DNA of 28,805 nucleotides from an uncultured Collinsella sp. (GCA_902496455.1 CABVAY010000029.1:1-28805), one strand, 5' to 3'; shown: positions 6,426 through 13,424, numbered from the stretch's first letter. The notes: a model not told the origin generated them from the sequence alone. Made by a program: numbers and translations.

Positions 6426-7072
6426 CGGAGCCTCCTGTCCGGCCCAGTCACCTCGATGCGCTCGCAGGCCCCGCCGAGCCTTGAGGCGATGCGAGCGCCG
6501 GGCATGCCGCCCCAAAGCTCGCGCAGCTGCCCGAGGCTGTAGTTGCTCGTGACGATGGTCGGCAGCCCCTCGGCGGTTCTGGCGTCTATGAGGCCCGTGA
6601 GCGTCTCGATGGCCCAGTCCGTGGGGCGCTCGGCCCCCAGATCGTCAAGCGCCAGAAGCGGAACGGTCTCGGCCCTTCTCAGGGCGTCGCGGTCTCCGCC
6701 GTTGAAGCCGTCGCGGATGCTGTCCAGCAGGTGCTTGGCGCTCACGAGCTTTGCGGGCGGCTTGGTGCCCTTGGAGCGCTCGACGGCGACGCGCACCGCA
6801 TGGGCCGCCGCGTAGGTCTTGCCGCGCCCCGGCTCGCCCCAGAGGTACGCGCCACGGCCCCGCTCCACGATCCTGCACACGCGCTCGCCGATGTCGCTCT
6901 GGGCGCGCATGTAGCCGCCTCGAAGCCCGGCCTTGCGCAGCCTGCACTCGCGGGCCTTGCGCATCATCTGGCGGTACTCGTCGGTCTGCTTGAAGGGAAC
7001 GGGCTTGGCCGGTTCGATGCCCTCCGGCACGTCGAGGCCCTTGAGCGCGTCAGAGATTCGAGTACTCGTCAT
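6422..7072 (-). CDS. dnaC: DnaC-like helicase loader ATPase
   Basis: This 216-residue AAA+ ATPase has Walker A GEPGRGKT (79-86), Walker B LLALDDLG (139-146), a sensor TSNYS (175-179) and an arginine-finger region GARIASRLGG (192-201). This is the layout of DnaC/IstB-type loaders that place the replicative helicase on DNA. It lacks the long N-terminal domain of host DnaC and lies directly after the phage initiator gene, overlapping it by 23 bases. The two probably open the phage origin and recruit the host DnaB. The assignment is firm for the ATPase family; the partner is inferred from gene order. Confidence 0.9.
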   Translation of the reverse strand: MTSTRISDALKGLDVPEGIEPAKPVPFKQTDEYRQMMRKARECRLRKAGLRGGYMRAQSDIGERVCRIVERGRGAYLWGEPGRGKTYAAAHAVRVAVERSKGTKPPAKLVSAKHLLDSIRDGFNGGDRDALRRAETVPLLALDDLGAERPTDWAIETLTGLIDARTAEGLPTIVTSNYSLGQLRELWGGMPGARIASRLGGACERIEVTGPDRRLR

Positions 7073-7670
7073 GGCTGGCCTCCTTCCTGTCGCCCTGCCG
7101 CTTCTGCCATGTGGTGCAAGCCGCCTGCCACGACTTCATGGGGTTGCGCCCGACCTTCCAGCCCTTCGACTCGTAGAACGCCACGAAAGCCTCCGGGTCG
7201 AACGTGTAGCCCTTCTCCGCGCAGTAGGCGCGCACCTCGTCAACTGAGGGCGGGACAAACCTCTTCTTTGGCTTGGTATGGTTTGGCTTGGTATGGTTTG
7301 GTTTGGGTTCGGCATCTTCCAAACCCCCGTTTTCGGTTTCCAAAACCCCCGTTTCGATGTAATCGCAAGCGAGGTTTGAGAACTCGGAAAGGGGGGTTTC
7401 GCTGTTTGCAAAGGGGTCTTTCGAGTCGCTTGAAGCACCCTTCTTGTTTCCGCGTCCCCCCGTTCCACCGCTCGAAATGGCGCGCTTGGAGTTGTCGATG
7501 TCCTCGCGCAGGCTCTCGAAGATGGCATCAAGCGGCCACTCAAGCTCAGGCTCGATGCCGTAGGTGCCGTACTGGGCCAAGGCCCAGAGGATCGCTCCTC
7601 GCTGCTCCTCCGGCACCTTGGCCACCGTTGCGGTGAGCTTCGGAAACCATGTGAACTTGGCTTCCTGCAT
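7050..7670 (-). CDS. Phage replication initiator-like protein (DUF6291-type N-terminus)
   Basis: This 206-residue protein has an N-terminal helical domain (1-70), KFTWFPKLTATVAKVPEEQRGAI, of the kind found in phage replisome-organiser proteins. A low-complexity linker with PNHTK repeats follows. The conserved C-terminal block has PPSVDEVRAYC, DPEAFVAFYESKGWKVG and NPMKSWQAACTTW. That end is typical of phage initiators next to a DnaC-type loader. The linker DNA contains direct repeats and looks like an origin, as in lambda gene O. The start at 7670 is the first ATG, three bases after the YraN-like gene stop. Confidence 0.8.
   Translation of the reverse strand: MQEAKFTWFPKLTATVAKVPEEQRGAILWALAQYGTYGIEPELEWPLDAIFESLREDIDNSKRAISSGGTGGRGNKKGASSDSKDPFANSETPLSEFSNLACDYIETGVLETENGGLEDAEPKPNHTKPNHTKPKKRFVPPSVDEVRAYCAEKGYTFDPEAFVAFYESKGWKVGRNPMKSWQAACTTWQKRQGDRKEASHDEYSNL
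7267..7401. repeat. Iteron-like repeats, candidate phage replication origin
   Basis: Inside the initiator gene, TTTGGCTTGGTATGG is repeated in tandem (7267-7281 and 7282-7296), with partial TTTGG units after it. A second pair, TTCCAAACCCCCGTTTTCG (7317-7335) and TTCCAAAACCCCCGTTTCG (7338-7356), lies 21 bases apart. A partial inverted copy (GGAAAGGGGGGTTTCG) is at 7386-7401. Spacing by whole helical turns inside an initiator gene is the lambda ori arrangement; the origin role is inferred. Confidence 0.5.
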
Positions 7671-7673
7671 GAC

Positions 7674-8018
7674 CTAACGCTCCCAGTAGTAAGCGCCCTC
7701 AAGCGCGTTGACGGACACGGTTGCGCCGGTGCCGATAAGCGCCTCGATGACATCGAAGCGGAGCGCGTCCACCTCGGGATGCTCAACGAGGAAGCACATG
7801 GCGATGTGCTGCAAGCGCTTGTAGCTGAACTCCGGTTCCTTGACCTCGCCGCGCTGGCGCTTCGCCGTCACGATCACGAGGACGGTCACCTCGCCGTTCT
7901 TCACGACGACGTCGGCGGTTCCCTCGTCGCACATGTACTTGCAAGCGCCCTCGGCCTTGAGGCCCTTGGAGTTCAGGTACGCGATGGCCGCGAGGTGCGC
8001 GATTGAATATGTGTTCAT
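7674..8018 (-). CDS. YraN/UPF0102-like protein with a degenerate nuclease site
   Basis: This 114-residue protein follows the YraN plan: an AAIAYLNSKGLK helix, GTADVVVKNGEVTVLVIV in place of the usual GEIDLIA and FVEVK strands, then YKRLQHIAMCFL and LRFDVIEAL. YraN belongs to the PD-(D/E)XK fold. The Asp of the first motif is kept, but the Glu-x-Lys of the second is replaced by Ile-Val-Thr, so catalysis is doubtful. In this operon it lies between SSB and the initiator, so a structural or DNA-binding role at the replication fork is possible. The relationship is seen by eye and needs a profile comparison. Confidence 0.6.
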   Translation of the reverse strand: MNTYSIAHLAAIAYLNSKGLKAEGACKYMCDEGTADVVVKNGEVTVLVIVTAKRQRGEVKEPEFSYKRLQHIAMCFLVEHPEVDALRFDVIEALIGTGATVSVNALEGAYYWER

Positions 8019-8027
8019 GGTCTCTTC

Positions 8028-8414
8028 CTAGAACGGGCAGTCGTCGTCGTAGACGTCTGCGGGCTGATCCTCTGCGGCCTGCCCCGTGCGCTTGCCGCCT
8101 TGGAAGTCGATGTCCTCGCCGATGACCTCAAGCTTGCTGCGCTTCTGGCCATCCTTGGTCTCCCACGTGTTCTGGCTCAGCCTTCCGGCAATGGTCACGT
8201 GGGAACCCTTGGCGAGGTACTTGGCGATGCTCTCGGCGCGGTTGCCGAAGAAGATCACGTCGACCCAGTTGGCCTTGTCCGACCACTCGCCGTTGACCTT
8301 CTGGCGCGTGTTCACGCACACCGCGAGGCTGCACACCTGCGTGCCCGACGCGGTTACGCGAAGATCCGGGTCGCGCCCGAGGTTGCCGCTAATCGTCACT
8401 CGATTGATGCTCAT
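8028..8414 (-). CDS. ssb: Single-stranded DNA-binding protein
   Basis: This 128-residue protein has the SSB OB fold from the first residues (MSINRVTISGNLGRDPDLR), with the usual WVDVIFFGNRAE and GSHVTIAGRL blocks. It ends in an acidic tip, DDDCPF, close to the DDDIPF tip that recruits partner proteins. It coats single-stranded DNA during phage replication and recombination. The start overlaps the 3' end of the ERF gene by 26 bases, so the two are translated in a coupled way. Cys replaces Ile in the tip, which is unusual but keeps the terminal Pro-Phe. Confidence 0.95.
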   Translation of the reverse strand: MSINRVTISGNLGRDPDLRVTASGTQVCSLAVCVNTRQKVNGEWSDKANWVDVIFFGNRAESIAKYLAKGSHVTIAGRLSQNTWETKDGQKRSKLEVIGEDIDFQGGKRTGQAAEDQPADVYDDDCPF

Positions 8415-9069
8415 CCGTCTCCTCCTTGCTGTGGTCTGAGTCCTTGGCGATCTGCGCGAGGTACTTGCCCCACTCGGTCACCTGCCCAAGGGTCAGGTCG
8501 CCGGGCTGCACGTCCCCGAAGCTGGCCTTGTACCAGCTGTCGAGACCGCTTTCCTTCACGCCCTGAGCCATGCACTGGGCCTTGAGCTGCAAGCAGCGCG
8601 TGAGCCACTTCTTCTTGTCGGGTTGCGCCTTGGCTGTCTGAGCGGCCTTGGCCGTTCCGGTGGTCTTCCAGCGCGGGTCTTGCGGAGCGGTCTGCTGCAC
8701 GTCGCCGTCCGTGTCCTCGTCTCCCACGATTGCGAACGCCTTGCACAGGCCGTAGCGCTTGGCGTAGGTCTCGCGCTTGCCGTACTCCTGCGGGTTGGGG
8801 TCGTACTCGTAGGGTTCCTCGTCAAGGAGGAGCGTCTCGCTCCCGTGCCCGACGATCGTCTGGATGAACAGGCAGTTCTCCCCATTCACGGTGCGCTGCG
8901 TGAGGAACAGGCCGTTCTCGTTGAGCGGCGGCTTGATGGCGTCGAGCACGTCATCAAGGGTCGCGTAGGCGTACTTGCGCGTGCCGATCTGCCCGACGCC
9001 GTTCTTCTTCGGCGACACCATGGCCGCCTGAGCCTTCGCAAGAAGGCTGTAGATTCCTTCGTCCGCCAT
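8389..9069 (-). CDS. erf: ERF-family single-strand annealing protein
   Basis: This 226-residue protein has the ERF domain at about 1-125: IYSLLAKAQAAM, RKYAYATLDDVLDAIKPPLNENGLF, and YGKRETYAKRYGLCKAFAIV. ERF proteins form rings that anneal complementary strands, helping phage genomes recombine or circularise. The C-terminal third is a charged linker and a helical tail that probably binds SSB. Its neighbours, a RecB/Cas4-type nuclease upstream and SSB downstream, make a standard phage annealing module. ATG at 9069 is the first start after the nuclease stop at 9072. Confidence 0.9.
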   Translation of the reverse strand: MADEGIYSLLAKAQAAMVSPKKNGVGQIGTRKYAYATLDDVLDAIKPPLNENGLFLTQRTVNGENCLFIQTIVGHGSETLLLDEEPYEYDPNPQEYGKRETYAKRYGLCKAFAIVGDEDTDGDVQQTAPQDPRWKTTGTAKAAQTAKAQPDKKKWLTRCLQLKAQCMAQGVKESGLDSWYKASFGDVQPGDLTLGQVTEWGKYLAQIAKDSDHSKEETDEHQSSDD

Positions 9070-9071
9070 TG

Positions 9072-9968
9072 CTATGCCTCCTCCGTGAGCTTCCTGTAGT
9101 GGTCGCAGAACTGGCAGGCGGAGCAGTAGTCCATGCACTTCGGGTCTTCGCCGGGGCGGTGCTCGACGTAGAACTTGCCCTTGCCGTTTTCGCTCTCCTT
9201 CTTCATGCGGGCGTTGGCCTCCCTTTTGCTGTCGTAGAGGCGGATGGCGGTCTTGCGGCCCTCCTTCATAACGGCCCACTTGTCGGCGCGGTGCCAGCGC
9301 TCCTTCTCGGTGCACATGGGGAGCTGGTCGTCGGGAAGCTTCTCGGCTGCCTCGATCTCCTCAAAGCGCTTGGCGAGCCACTCGCCGCACCGCTCTATCT
9401 GCTCGTCGGTGAAGTCCCACCCCACGCGCCAGACGGGGTGCTTCGGGTAGTCGGCCTTGTTCTTGGCGTCGCTCTTCTTGTGATCCTTGAGAAGCGCCAC
9501 GATCTCGCCGCGATGGGCGTCGAAGCCTATCTGCCGCAGCATCCAGCAGTAGATGAGGGTCTGCTTGCGCCAGTCCGCAAGCTCCTCGTCATCCTTCGCG
9601 CCGAAGACGGCCTTCCAAGCCGATGCCGTCTTGTAGTCCGTGACGGTGCCCGTCGCGTCGTCGTAGAGGTCGAATATGCCGCTCAGCTGGTAGCCGTTGG
9701 GCATGTCGATGACGAGGTGGTTCTCCTTGAGCTGGGTCTTGGTCTCCTCGGCGTTCTGGAGAATCTGGTGCACCGCAGAGCCGAAGACGGCCCACACCAT
9801 GTCCGCCACGTCCTGAGTGATCTCGTCGTCGTGGCGGCGCTGAAGGATGGCCTCGCGCGTGCCCTTCAGAAGGGCGGTCACGCTGTAGCGCTTGGGCGTG
9901 TACTTGTAGTCGCTCTCCGCAGCCGAGACGAACGGGCGCGGGAGGTTAAGGGAGTTGGTGAGGTTCAT
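9072..9968 (-). CDS. PD-(D/E)XK exonuclease, RecB/Cas4-like
   Basis: This 298-residue protein has the RecB-type nuclease motifs: GSAVHQIL with the leading His (about 67), IFDLYDD with Asp about 100, and TDYKTAS with the D-x-K at about 111-113, then a QTLIYCWML helix. The C-terminus has CMDYCSACQFCDHY, a cysteine group like the iron-sulfur cluster of AddB and Cas4 nucleases. It probably resects ends for the ERF protein next to it. ATG at 9968 is preferred; a GTG at 9977 overlaps the previous stop. No CRISPR array or cas1 is near, so a CRISPR role is not suggested. Confidence 0.85.
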   Translation of the reverse strand: MNLTNSLNLPRPFVSAAESDYKYTPKRYSVTALLKGTREAILQRRHDDEITQDVADMVWAVFGSAVHQILQNAEETKTQLKENHLVIDMPNGYQLSGIFDLYDDATGTVTDYKTASAWKAVFGAKDDEELADWRKQTLIYCWMLRQIGFDAHRGEIVALLKDHKKSDAKNKADYPKHPVWRVGWDFTDEQIERCGEWLAKRFEEIEAAEKLPDDQLPMCTEKERWHRADKWAVMKEGRKTAIRLYDSKREANARMKKESENGKGKFYVEHRPGEDPKCMDYCSACQFCDHYRKLTEEA

Positions 9969-9970
9969 GC

Positions 9971-10288
9971 CTAGCACCCCCCGAACAGGATGCCGAAGAT
10001 AGCCTTCAGCTCGTCGCGCCGTTCCTCGATCTTCTGCATATCGCTGCGCGCGTTGGCCAGCGCCTTCTCGGCAACGTCATCGGGGTACTTGGCGATAATC
10101 GCCTCGCAGATGGCGATGGTGTTGTACGCGGACTGACACATGTCCACGTCGGCGCTGCGGGTCTCGTCCGCATCGTGGGTGAGCATGAACACGATATTGC
10201 TCTCCACAACGCCTGCGGCCTCGTGCAGGTTGTCGTGCAGGTCGTGCATGTCAACGCCGCTCATGATGTTGTCCTCGAAGTACTTCAT
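9971..10288 (-). CDS. Phage hypothetical protein, helical
   Basis: This 105-residue acidic protein is predicted to be nearly all helix, with a His/Asp-rich start (HDLHDNLHEAAG) and a final FGILFGGC. It lies between the nuclease and an uncharacterised gene in the recombination block, so it may assist that module, but no motif supports a specific role. The first ATG at 10288 is used; GGGGGC stands upstream at a usable distance. Confidence 0.55.
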   Translation of the reverse strand: MKYFEDNIMSGVDMHDLHDNLHEAAGVVESNIVFMLTHDADETRSADVDMCQSAYNTIAICEAIIAKYPDDVAEKALANARSDMQKIEERRDELKAIFGILFGGC

Positions 10289-10290
10289 GG

Positions 10291-10587
10291 TTAGTTGCCC
10301 CCTTCGGTGAGCATGTGGTTTTCGTCTTCAATGGGGTCGTAGATTTCGCCGGTCTCGTCGTCCACGTTGGCGGGAAGCTCCTCGTCAAAAGGAAGCGGCT
10401 CGTCCTCGTATTCGTCGCCGAAATCAAGCTCCTGCTGCTCGCTCTCGATGGTCAGGATCACGGTGCGGCCCGCCTGCTTGATTACGTCGAAGGCGCCAGC
10501 CGCGTCGGTAAGCACCTCGAGCTGGAGCACTGCGACGCCGCCCTTCACGGTCGCCTGCTTGAAATGGGCCTTGATGGTGGTGTTCAT
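10291..10587 (-). CDS. Phage hypothetical protein with acidic C-terminus
   Basis: This 98-residue protein has a beta-rich first half (about 1-55: HFKQATVKGGVAVLQLEV and RTVILTIESEQQ) and a strongly acidic tail rich in Asp, Glu and Pro. Acidic tails on small phage proteins often bind single-strand-binding or replication proteins. Its ATG overlaps the RusA stop. I cannot name a family with confidence. Confidence 0.55.
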   Translation of the reverse strand: MNTTIKAHFKQATVKGGVAVLQLEVLTDAAGAFDVIKQAGRTVILTIESEQQELDFGDEYEDEPLPFDEELPANVDDETGEIYDPIEDENHMLTEGGN

Positions 10588-11045
10588 CCGGCCTCCTTCT
10601 CATATCTCTCGCTGTAGTACTCGACGCGCACCCGGATAAGGCACTCGTCGCTGTATGGGGTTCTGGGATCGAAGGTCACGCCGAGCTGCGTGATCTGGCA
10701 GTCATCGCGGTAAGCCAGCCCGTTCAGGCTGTCGCAGATGACCTTGGCCAAGTTGTCCGCGTCGGGCTTCATGAGGTCGGGACGCCCCGCCCAGTACTTC
10801 GGGTTGCTCTTGGCCAAGGGGCGCTGAACCTCGATGAACACGCGCACCTCGGTCGCGAAGTCCTTCCAGCGGTCGCCCGCTGCGGCCTCCCACTGGCGCT
10901 TGATGGACTTCTCGGCTTGCCGGGTCTTGTCCGGCGTGTAGGTGCGGAAGCGCTTCGTGTCGAACTTCGGTCGCTGCTTGGTGGGAACCTCCGGGAAGCA
11001 CATGACGCACTCGGCCACGCCGACGCGCTTGGTCTTCCAGCTCAT
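10584..11045 (-). CDS. rusA: RusA-type Holliday junction resolvase
   Basis: This 153-residue protein has the RusA core: the acidic block KPDADNLAKVICDSLNG (93-109) followed by YRDDCQI (112-118). Asp95, Asp97 and one of Asp114/115 correspond to the metal-binding aspartates that cut four-way junctions. It resolves recombination or replication intermediates before packaging. The N-terminal extension of about 60 residues is longer than in E. coli RusA and contains a helical basic region. It is embedded in the operon with 4-base overlaps on both sides. Confidence 0.9.
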   Translation of the reverse strand: MSWKTKRVGVAECVMCFPEVPTKQRPKFDTKRFRTYTPDKTRQAEKSIKRQWEAAAGDRWKDFATEVRVFIEVQRPLAKSNPKYWAGRPDLMKPDADNLAKVICDSLNGLAYRDDCQITQLGVTFDPRTPYSDECLIRVRVEYYSERYEKEAG

Positions 11046-11377
11046 CGGAGCACCGCCGTCGTGTAGCCGTCGGCGTCGCTGCGCGCGACCCTCATGCGGA
11101 TGGTCTTGTCCTGCTCCATGGCGATGCGCGCCAGATACGGGGCGAGGTGGTTGGGCAGCTCGATGCTGAACTTGATGCGCATGCCGTAGAGCGCGCGGTT
11201 GGGGCTTGCCTTGCCGTCGTGGGTGCGGGCGCACTCCGCGCGGGCGTTGTCCTTGTACCATCCGAACTCGACGGGATGGGCCTTCACCCATGCGCGGGCG
11301 TCAGCCATCCGCTGCTCGCCCTTGGGGTCTAGCCCCGGAAGGGCCATCTGGTTGCCCGGGGTCTCCATCTTCCTCAT
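11042..11377 (-). CDS. Phage hypothetical protein upstream of rusA
   Basis: This 111-residue protein has a Met/Pro-rich start, a WVKAHPVEFGWYKDNARAEC helix region and a C-terminal RIKFSIELPNHLAPYLARI block ending in beta strands. The middle contains NRALYGMRIKF, resembling a small alpha/beta DNA-binding protein, but there is no clear match. The ATG at 11377 overlaps the stop of the membrane protein gene and the stop overlaps rusA. The same frame is open further upstream, but overlaps two genes there. Confidence 0.55.
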   Translation of the reverse strand: MRKMETPGNQMALPGLDPKGEQRMADARAWVKAHPVEFGWYKDNARAECARTHDGKASPNRALYGMRIKFSIELPNHLAPYLARIAMEQDKTIRMRVARSDADGYTTAVLR

Positions 11378-11634
11378 GCGACCATCCCCTTGGCGGTCTC
11401 GATCGCCGCGTCCATCGTGGGGATGACCCACAGCCAGAGGATGAGGCCGAAGATCAGGGCAGCGACCGCGAAGCCGAGCATCGCGCCGGTCTTGAACGCG
11501 CGCATCTGGTTTTCGCGCTCGATCTCCGCCGGTATGCGCATGGTTCGCGTTACACTGGGCTTGGCCTGTTGGCCTTTCCGGGCGCTCGTGCTGTGGTAGG
11601 TGGGGGTGCCCGGTTGTTTTCTGTACTTGGCCAT
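11374..11634 (-). CDS. Single-pass membrane protein of the early phage operon
   Basis: This 86-residue protein has a basic 45-residue N-terminal part and one transmembrane helix at about 51-71 (AMLGFAVAALIFGLILWLWV), with a short outer tail. There is no signal peptide, so the N-terminus probably faces the cytoplasm. The ATG at 11634 is chosen because AAAGGAG lies five bases upstream; a GTG at 11640 is too close to it. Early expression of a membrane protein suggests exclusion or host-takeover functions, but this is only a guess. Confidence 0.6.
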   Translation of the reverse strand: MAKYRKQPGTPTYHSTSARKGQQAKPSVTRTMRIPAEIERENQMRAFKTGAMLGFAVAALIFGLILWLWVIPTMDAAIETAKGMVA

Positions 11635-11684
11635 CTTCACTCCTTTCTGCGTTTTCGCTGGTAAATGTTGGTGTCATAGAAGTG

Positions 11685-12041
11685 TCACGAGTTTTTGAGC
11701 TTTTTTCTGGCCCTGTGCTTCGCGCTGTAGAGCCTTTGCCGCTCGCGTTTCAGCCTCTCCTCCCGTCTCACCTCCTCTTGCAGCTCGCGTACCTGCTCGG
11801 CTATGCGCTCGTTGCGGTGTTCGAGGGTGCATGACTGGCACCACCCCGTCTTGGGCGATAGGGGCGTGTGGACGTGCATCCCGCACTTGGGGCACTGCCA
11901 CGCGCGCCGGAGTGAGAGTCCGAAGCGCTTGGCCTGCGCCTTGACAGATTGCACGGAGCGTCCCAGAGCCCCGGCTATCGCCTCCGCACCGTCCTCGGCA
12001 TGGTCTTCGAGGTACTTGATTTCGCGGGTAGTCCACTTCAC
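11685..12041 (-). CDS. HTH and zinc-ribbon DNA-binding phage protein
   Basis: This 118-residue protein has a Myb/SANT-like helix-turn-helix at about 3-42 (WTTREIKYLEDHAEDGAEAIAGALGRSVQSV). A four-cysteine zinc ribbon follows (CPKC and CQSC at about 50-71), then a long basic coiled coil rich in Arg and Glu. This layout suits a DNA-binding regulator. The GTG start overlaps the previous tiny gene in GTGA. Confidence 0.65.
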   Translation of the reverse strand: MKWTTREIKYLEDHAEDGAEAIAGALGRSVQSVKAQAKRFGLSLRRAWQCPKCGMHVHTPLSPKTGWCQSCTLEHRNERIAEQVRELQEEVRREERLKRERQRLYSAKHRARKKLKNS

Positions 12042-12142
12042 CTGACGGGTCTCCCCTCAAGGAGCCACTGGCGGTAAAGGGCCATGAGCTTGCGTCGCAT
12101 GTATGCAAGACGCTCCTCGGGTTTCATTGCCTTGGCTCCCAT
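12038..12142 (-). CDS. Tiny coupled ORF between Cro-like and HTH/zinc genes
   Basis: This 34-residue basic product (KPEERLAYMRRKLMALYRQW near its middle) is coupled at both ends: its ATG shares a base with the Cro-like stop (TAATG), and its stop overlaps the next GTG (GTGA). An internal ATG at 12127 has a better ribosome site (GGGAGCCAAGG), giving 29 residues. Tight coupling supports a real gene; function is unknown. Confidence 0.45.
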   Translation of the reverse strand: MGAKAMKPEERLAYMRRKLMALYRQWLLEGRPVR

Positions 12143-12354
12143 TAGGCTGGCTGCTCATTTGCGAGCTGGTAGAACTCGTCCAGAGACACGCCGAGGATGC
12201 GCGACAGGCTGAAGGCTTCCGACAAGCTGAACTCGTTGGAGCCTCGCAGCTTGTTGAAAAGCGAGGAGCGGCTGATTCCGATCTGATCGGCAACCGCGCC
12301 CATCGTGGTCTGGCTGGCCTCAACATACTGGCCAACTCTCTCTTGCAGGGTCAT
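12142..12354 (-). CDS. Cro-like XRE-family regulator
   Basis: This 70-residue protein has a single HTH of the XRE type: MGAVADQIGISRSSLFNKLR at about 18-37, with the following helix SLSEAFSLSRILGVSLDEF. It is the first gene of the leftward early operon and lies directly after operator dyads. It should act as Cro does, repressing or tuning the lysogeny promoter. ATG at 12354 is preceded by AAAGGAGAGG; the upstream in-frame start at 12378 would place the operator inside the gene. Confidence 0.8.
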   Translation of the reverse strand: MTLQERVGQYVEASQTTMGAVADQIGISRSSLFNKLRGSNEFSLSEAFSLSRILGVSLDEFYQLANEQPA

Positions 12355-12370
12355 ACCTCTCCTTTCATTC

Positions 12371-12434
12371 GCGTACAAAACTTTGTACGCCTATTAGTAT
12401 TGTACAAAGTTTTGCACCGTGCAATACTTTGTAC
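12371..12434. promoter_or_regulatory. Lysogeny switch: three operator dyads between divergent regulators
   Basis: A perfect dyad, GCGTACAAAACTTTGTACGC, spans 12371-12390. Two imperfect copies follow: GTACAAAGTTTTGCAC (12402-12417) and GTGCAATACTTTGTAC (12419-12434). Centre spacings are 29 and 17 bases. The region is AT-rich and must hold both divergent promoters, for which I do not find strong -10/-35 matches. By analogy with lambda the repressor and Cro-like proteins bind all three with different affinity. Confidence 0.75.
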
Positions 12435-12467
12435 GTGTAAATAATTGGACTCTAAGAGAGGCGTGAG

Positions 12468-12689
12468 ATGGAGTACGGAAAGGTTCTTGCGTACTACCTT
12501 GAGCAACAGGGAATGACACCTGCGGAACTCGCGCATAAAATCGGTTCACCTAGGTCAACAATCAACGCGCTTTTGAAGGGAAGGGCAAAAGAGCCCACAC
12601 TTGGAAAGGCGAAGGCTATTGCTGACGCGCTCGATGTTTCGCTTGAGGAAATGGCACGAATGACCTATGAAGACGAGGAGGAGAAATGA
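12468..12689 (+). CDS. XRE-family prophage repressor
   Basis: This 73-residue protein consists almost only of an XRE HTH: VLAYYLEQQGMTPAELAHKIG, SPRSTINALLKGR and LGKAKAIADALDVSLEEM. It begins the rightward lysogeny operon opposite the Cro-like gene and should hold the lytic promoter off. It has no C-terminal oligomerisation or LexA-like peptidase domain, so induction cannot work by RecA-stimulated self-cleavage of this protein. It lacks the length of a classical CI. Its TGA overlaps the ATG of the lipoprotein gene. Confidence 0.8.
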   Translation: MEYGKVLAYYLEQQGMTPAELAHKIGSPRSTINALLKGRAKEPTLGKAKAIADALDVSLEEMARMTYEDEEEK

Positions 12690-13420
12690 CGATTACCAGA
12701 AGGAGCTTTGTTGCGTTGGCGGGAATAACGGCCCTTACGCTTGGCGGATGTTCCGGAAGCGGTCAACCTAACGGGTCGAACGAGGTGAACGAACCTGCTG
12801 TTGCAGAGGTCGAACAGGAGGCGGAGCCGAAAGACCTTGAGGTTGCCGAAACCGGCTTCTACTTCGATTCCTACGGAACGGCGCACTTCGCATCAATCGT
12901 TAGCAACCCCAACTCGACATGGGCGGCCGAGAACATTCAAGTTACGGTTGCGGCGCGCGACGCCGACGGCAACGTTCTGGACACGCTCAACGACTTCATA
13001 ACGCTTATGTTTCCCGATGGCCAAACGGCGATATGCGGAGACATGGCAGCACCGGAGGGAACCTCGGCGCTCGACGTGTCACTGTCGGTCAACTCGAATG
13101 GCTGGACGAAGCAGGACATCACCCAGAAGGATTTCTACGATCAGCTCCCAATCACCAACATAAACGAGAGCGCCGACGAGTGGGGACAGACCACGGTAGC
13201 GGGAGAGATCGCAAACAACACGGAGGGCACGTTCTCAGGCACTAGGATTCAGGTGGTTTTCCGCAACGCAGACGGCAGCATAGTCGGCGGAGCTTATACC
13301 TACGTCAACGGAGACCTGACGGCTGGTTCAACCGCTCCGTTCTCAACGACGTCGCAGGAGGTTCCGGATCACACTTCCGTAGAAGCCTACGTTGACTGCG
13401 GCTGGCCGCTCAACGAGTAA
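12686..13420 (+). CDS. Prophage-encoded Tat-type lipoprotein, likely lysogenic conversion
   Basis: This 244-residue protein starts with TRRSFVALAGITALTLGGC: a twin-arginine motif, a hydrophobic stretch and a lipobox ending in Cys22. It should be exported and lipid-anchored on the outside. After an acidic linker come two repeats of a beta-rich domain (about 55-140 and 150-240), each with a TAHFASIVSN or TTVAGEIANN strand, like FxLYD-type domains. It overlaps the repressor gene by four bases and so is made in the lysogen. Lipoproteins in this position in other phages, such as Ltp of Streptococcus phage TP-J34, block superinfection. That role here is an inference. Confidence 0.75.
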   Translation: MTITRRSFVALAGITALTLGGCSGSGQPNGSNEVNEPAVAEVEQEAEPKDLEVAETGFYFDSYGTAHFASIVSNPNSTWAAENIQVTVAARDADGNVLDTLNDFITLMFPDGQTAICGDMAAPEGTSALDVSLSVNSNGWTKQDITQKDFYDQLPITNINESADEWGQTTVAGEIANNTEGTFSGTRIQVVFRNADGSIVGGAYTYVNGDLTAGSTAPFSTTSQEVPDHTSVEAYVDCGWPLNE

Positions 13421-13424
13421 GAAA

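Noticed and set aside
9072..9968. Reading the Cas4-like nuclease as part of a CRISPR system
   Set aside because: No repeat-spacer array and no cas1/cas2 in the window; neighbours are phage recombination genes.
9069..9974. Long plus-strand frame opposite the RecB/Cas4-type nuclease
   Set aside because: Same mirror effect from high-GC third positions; the minus-strand gene has clear nuclease motifs.
11378..11677. Upstream extension of the hypothetical gene at 11042-11377
   Set aside because: The extension overlaps the membrane-protein gene in another frame and has Arg/Pro/His-rich shadow composition; ATG at 11377 shows the normal ATGA coupling.
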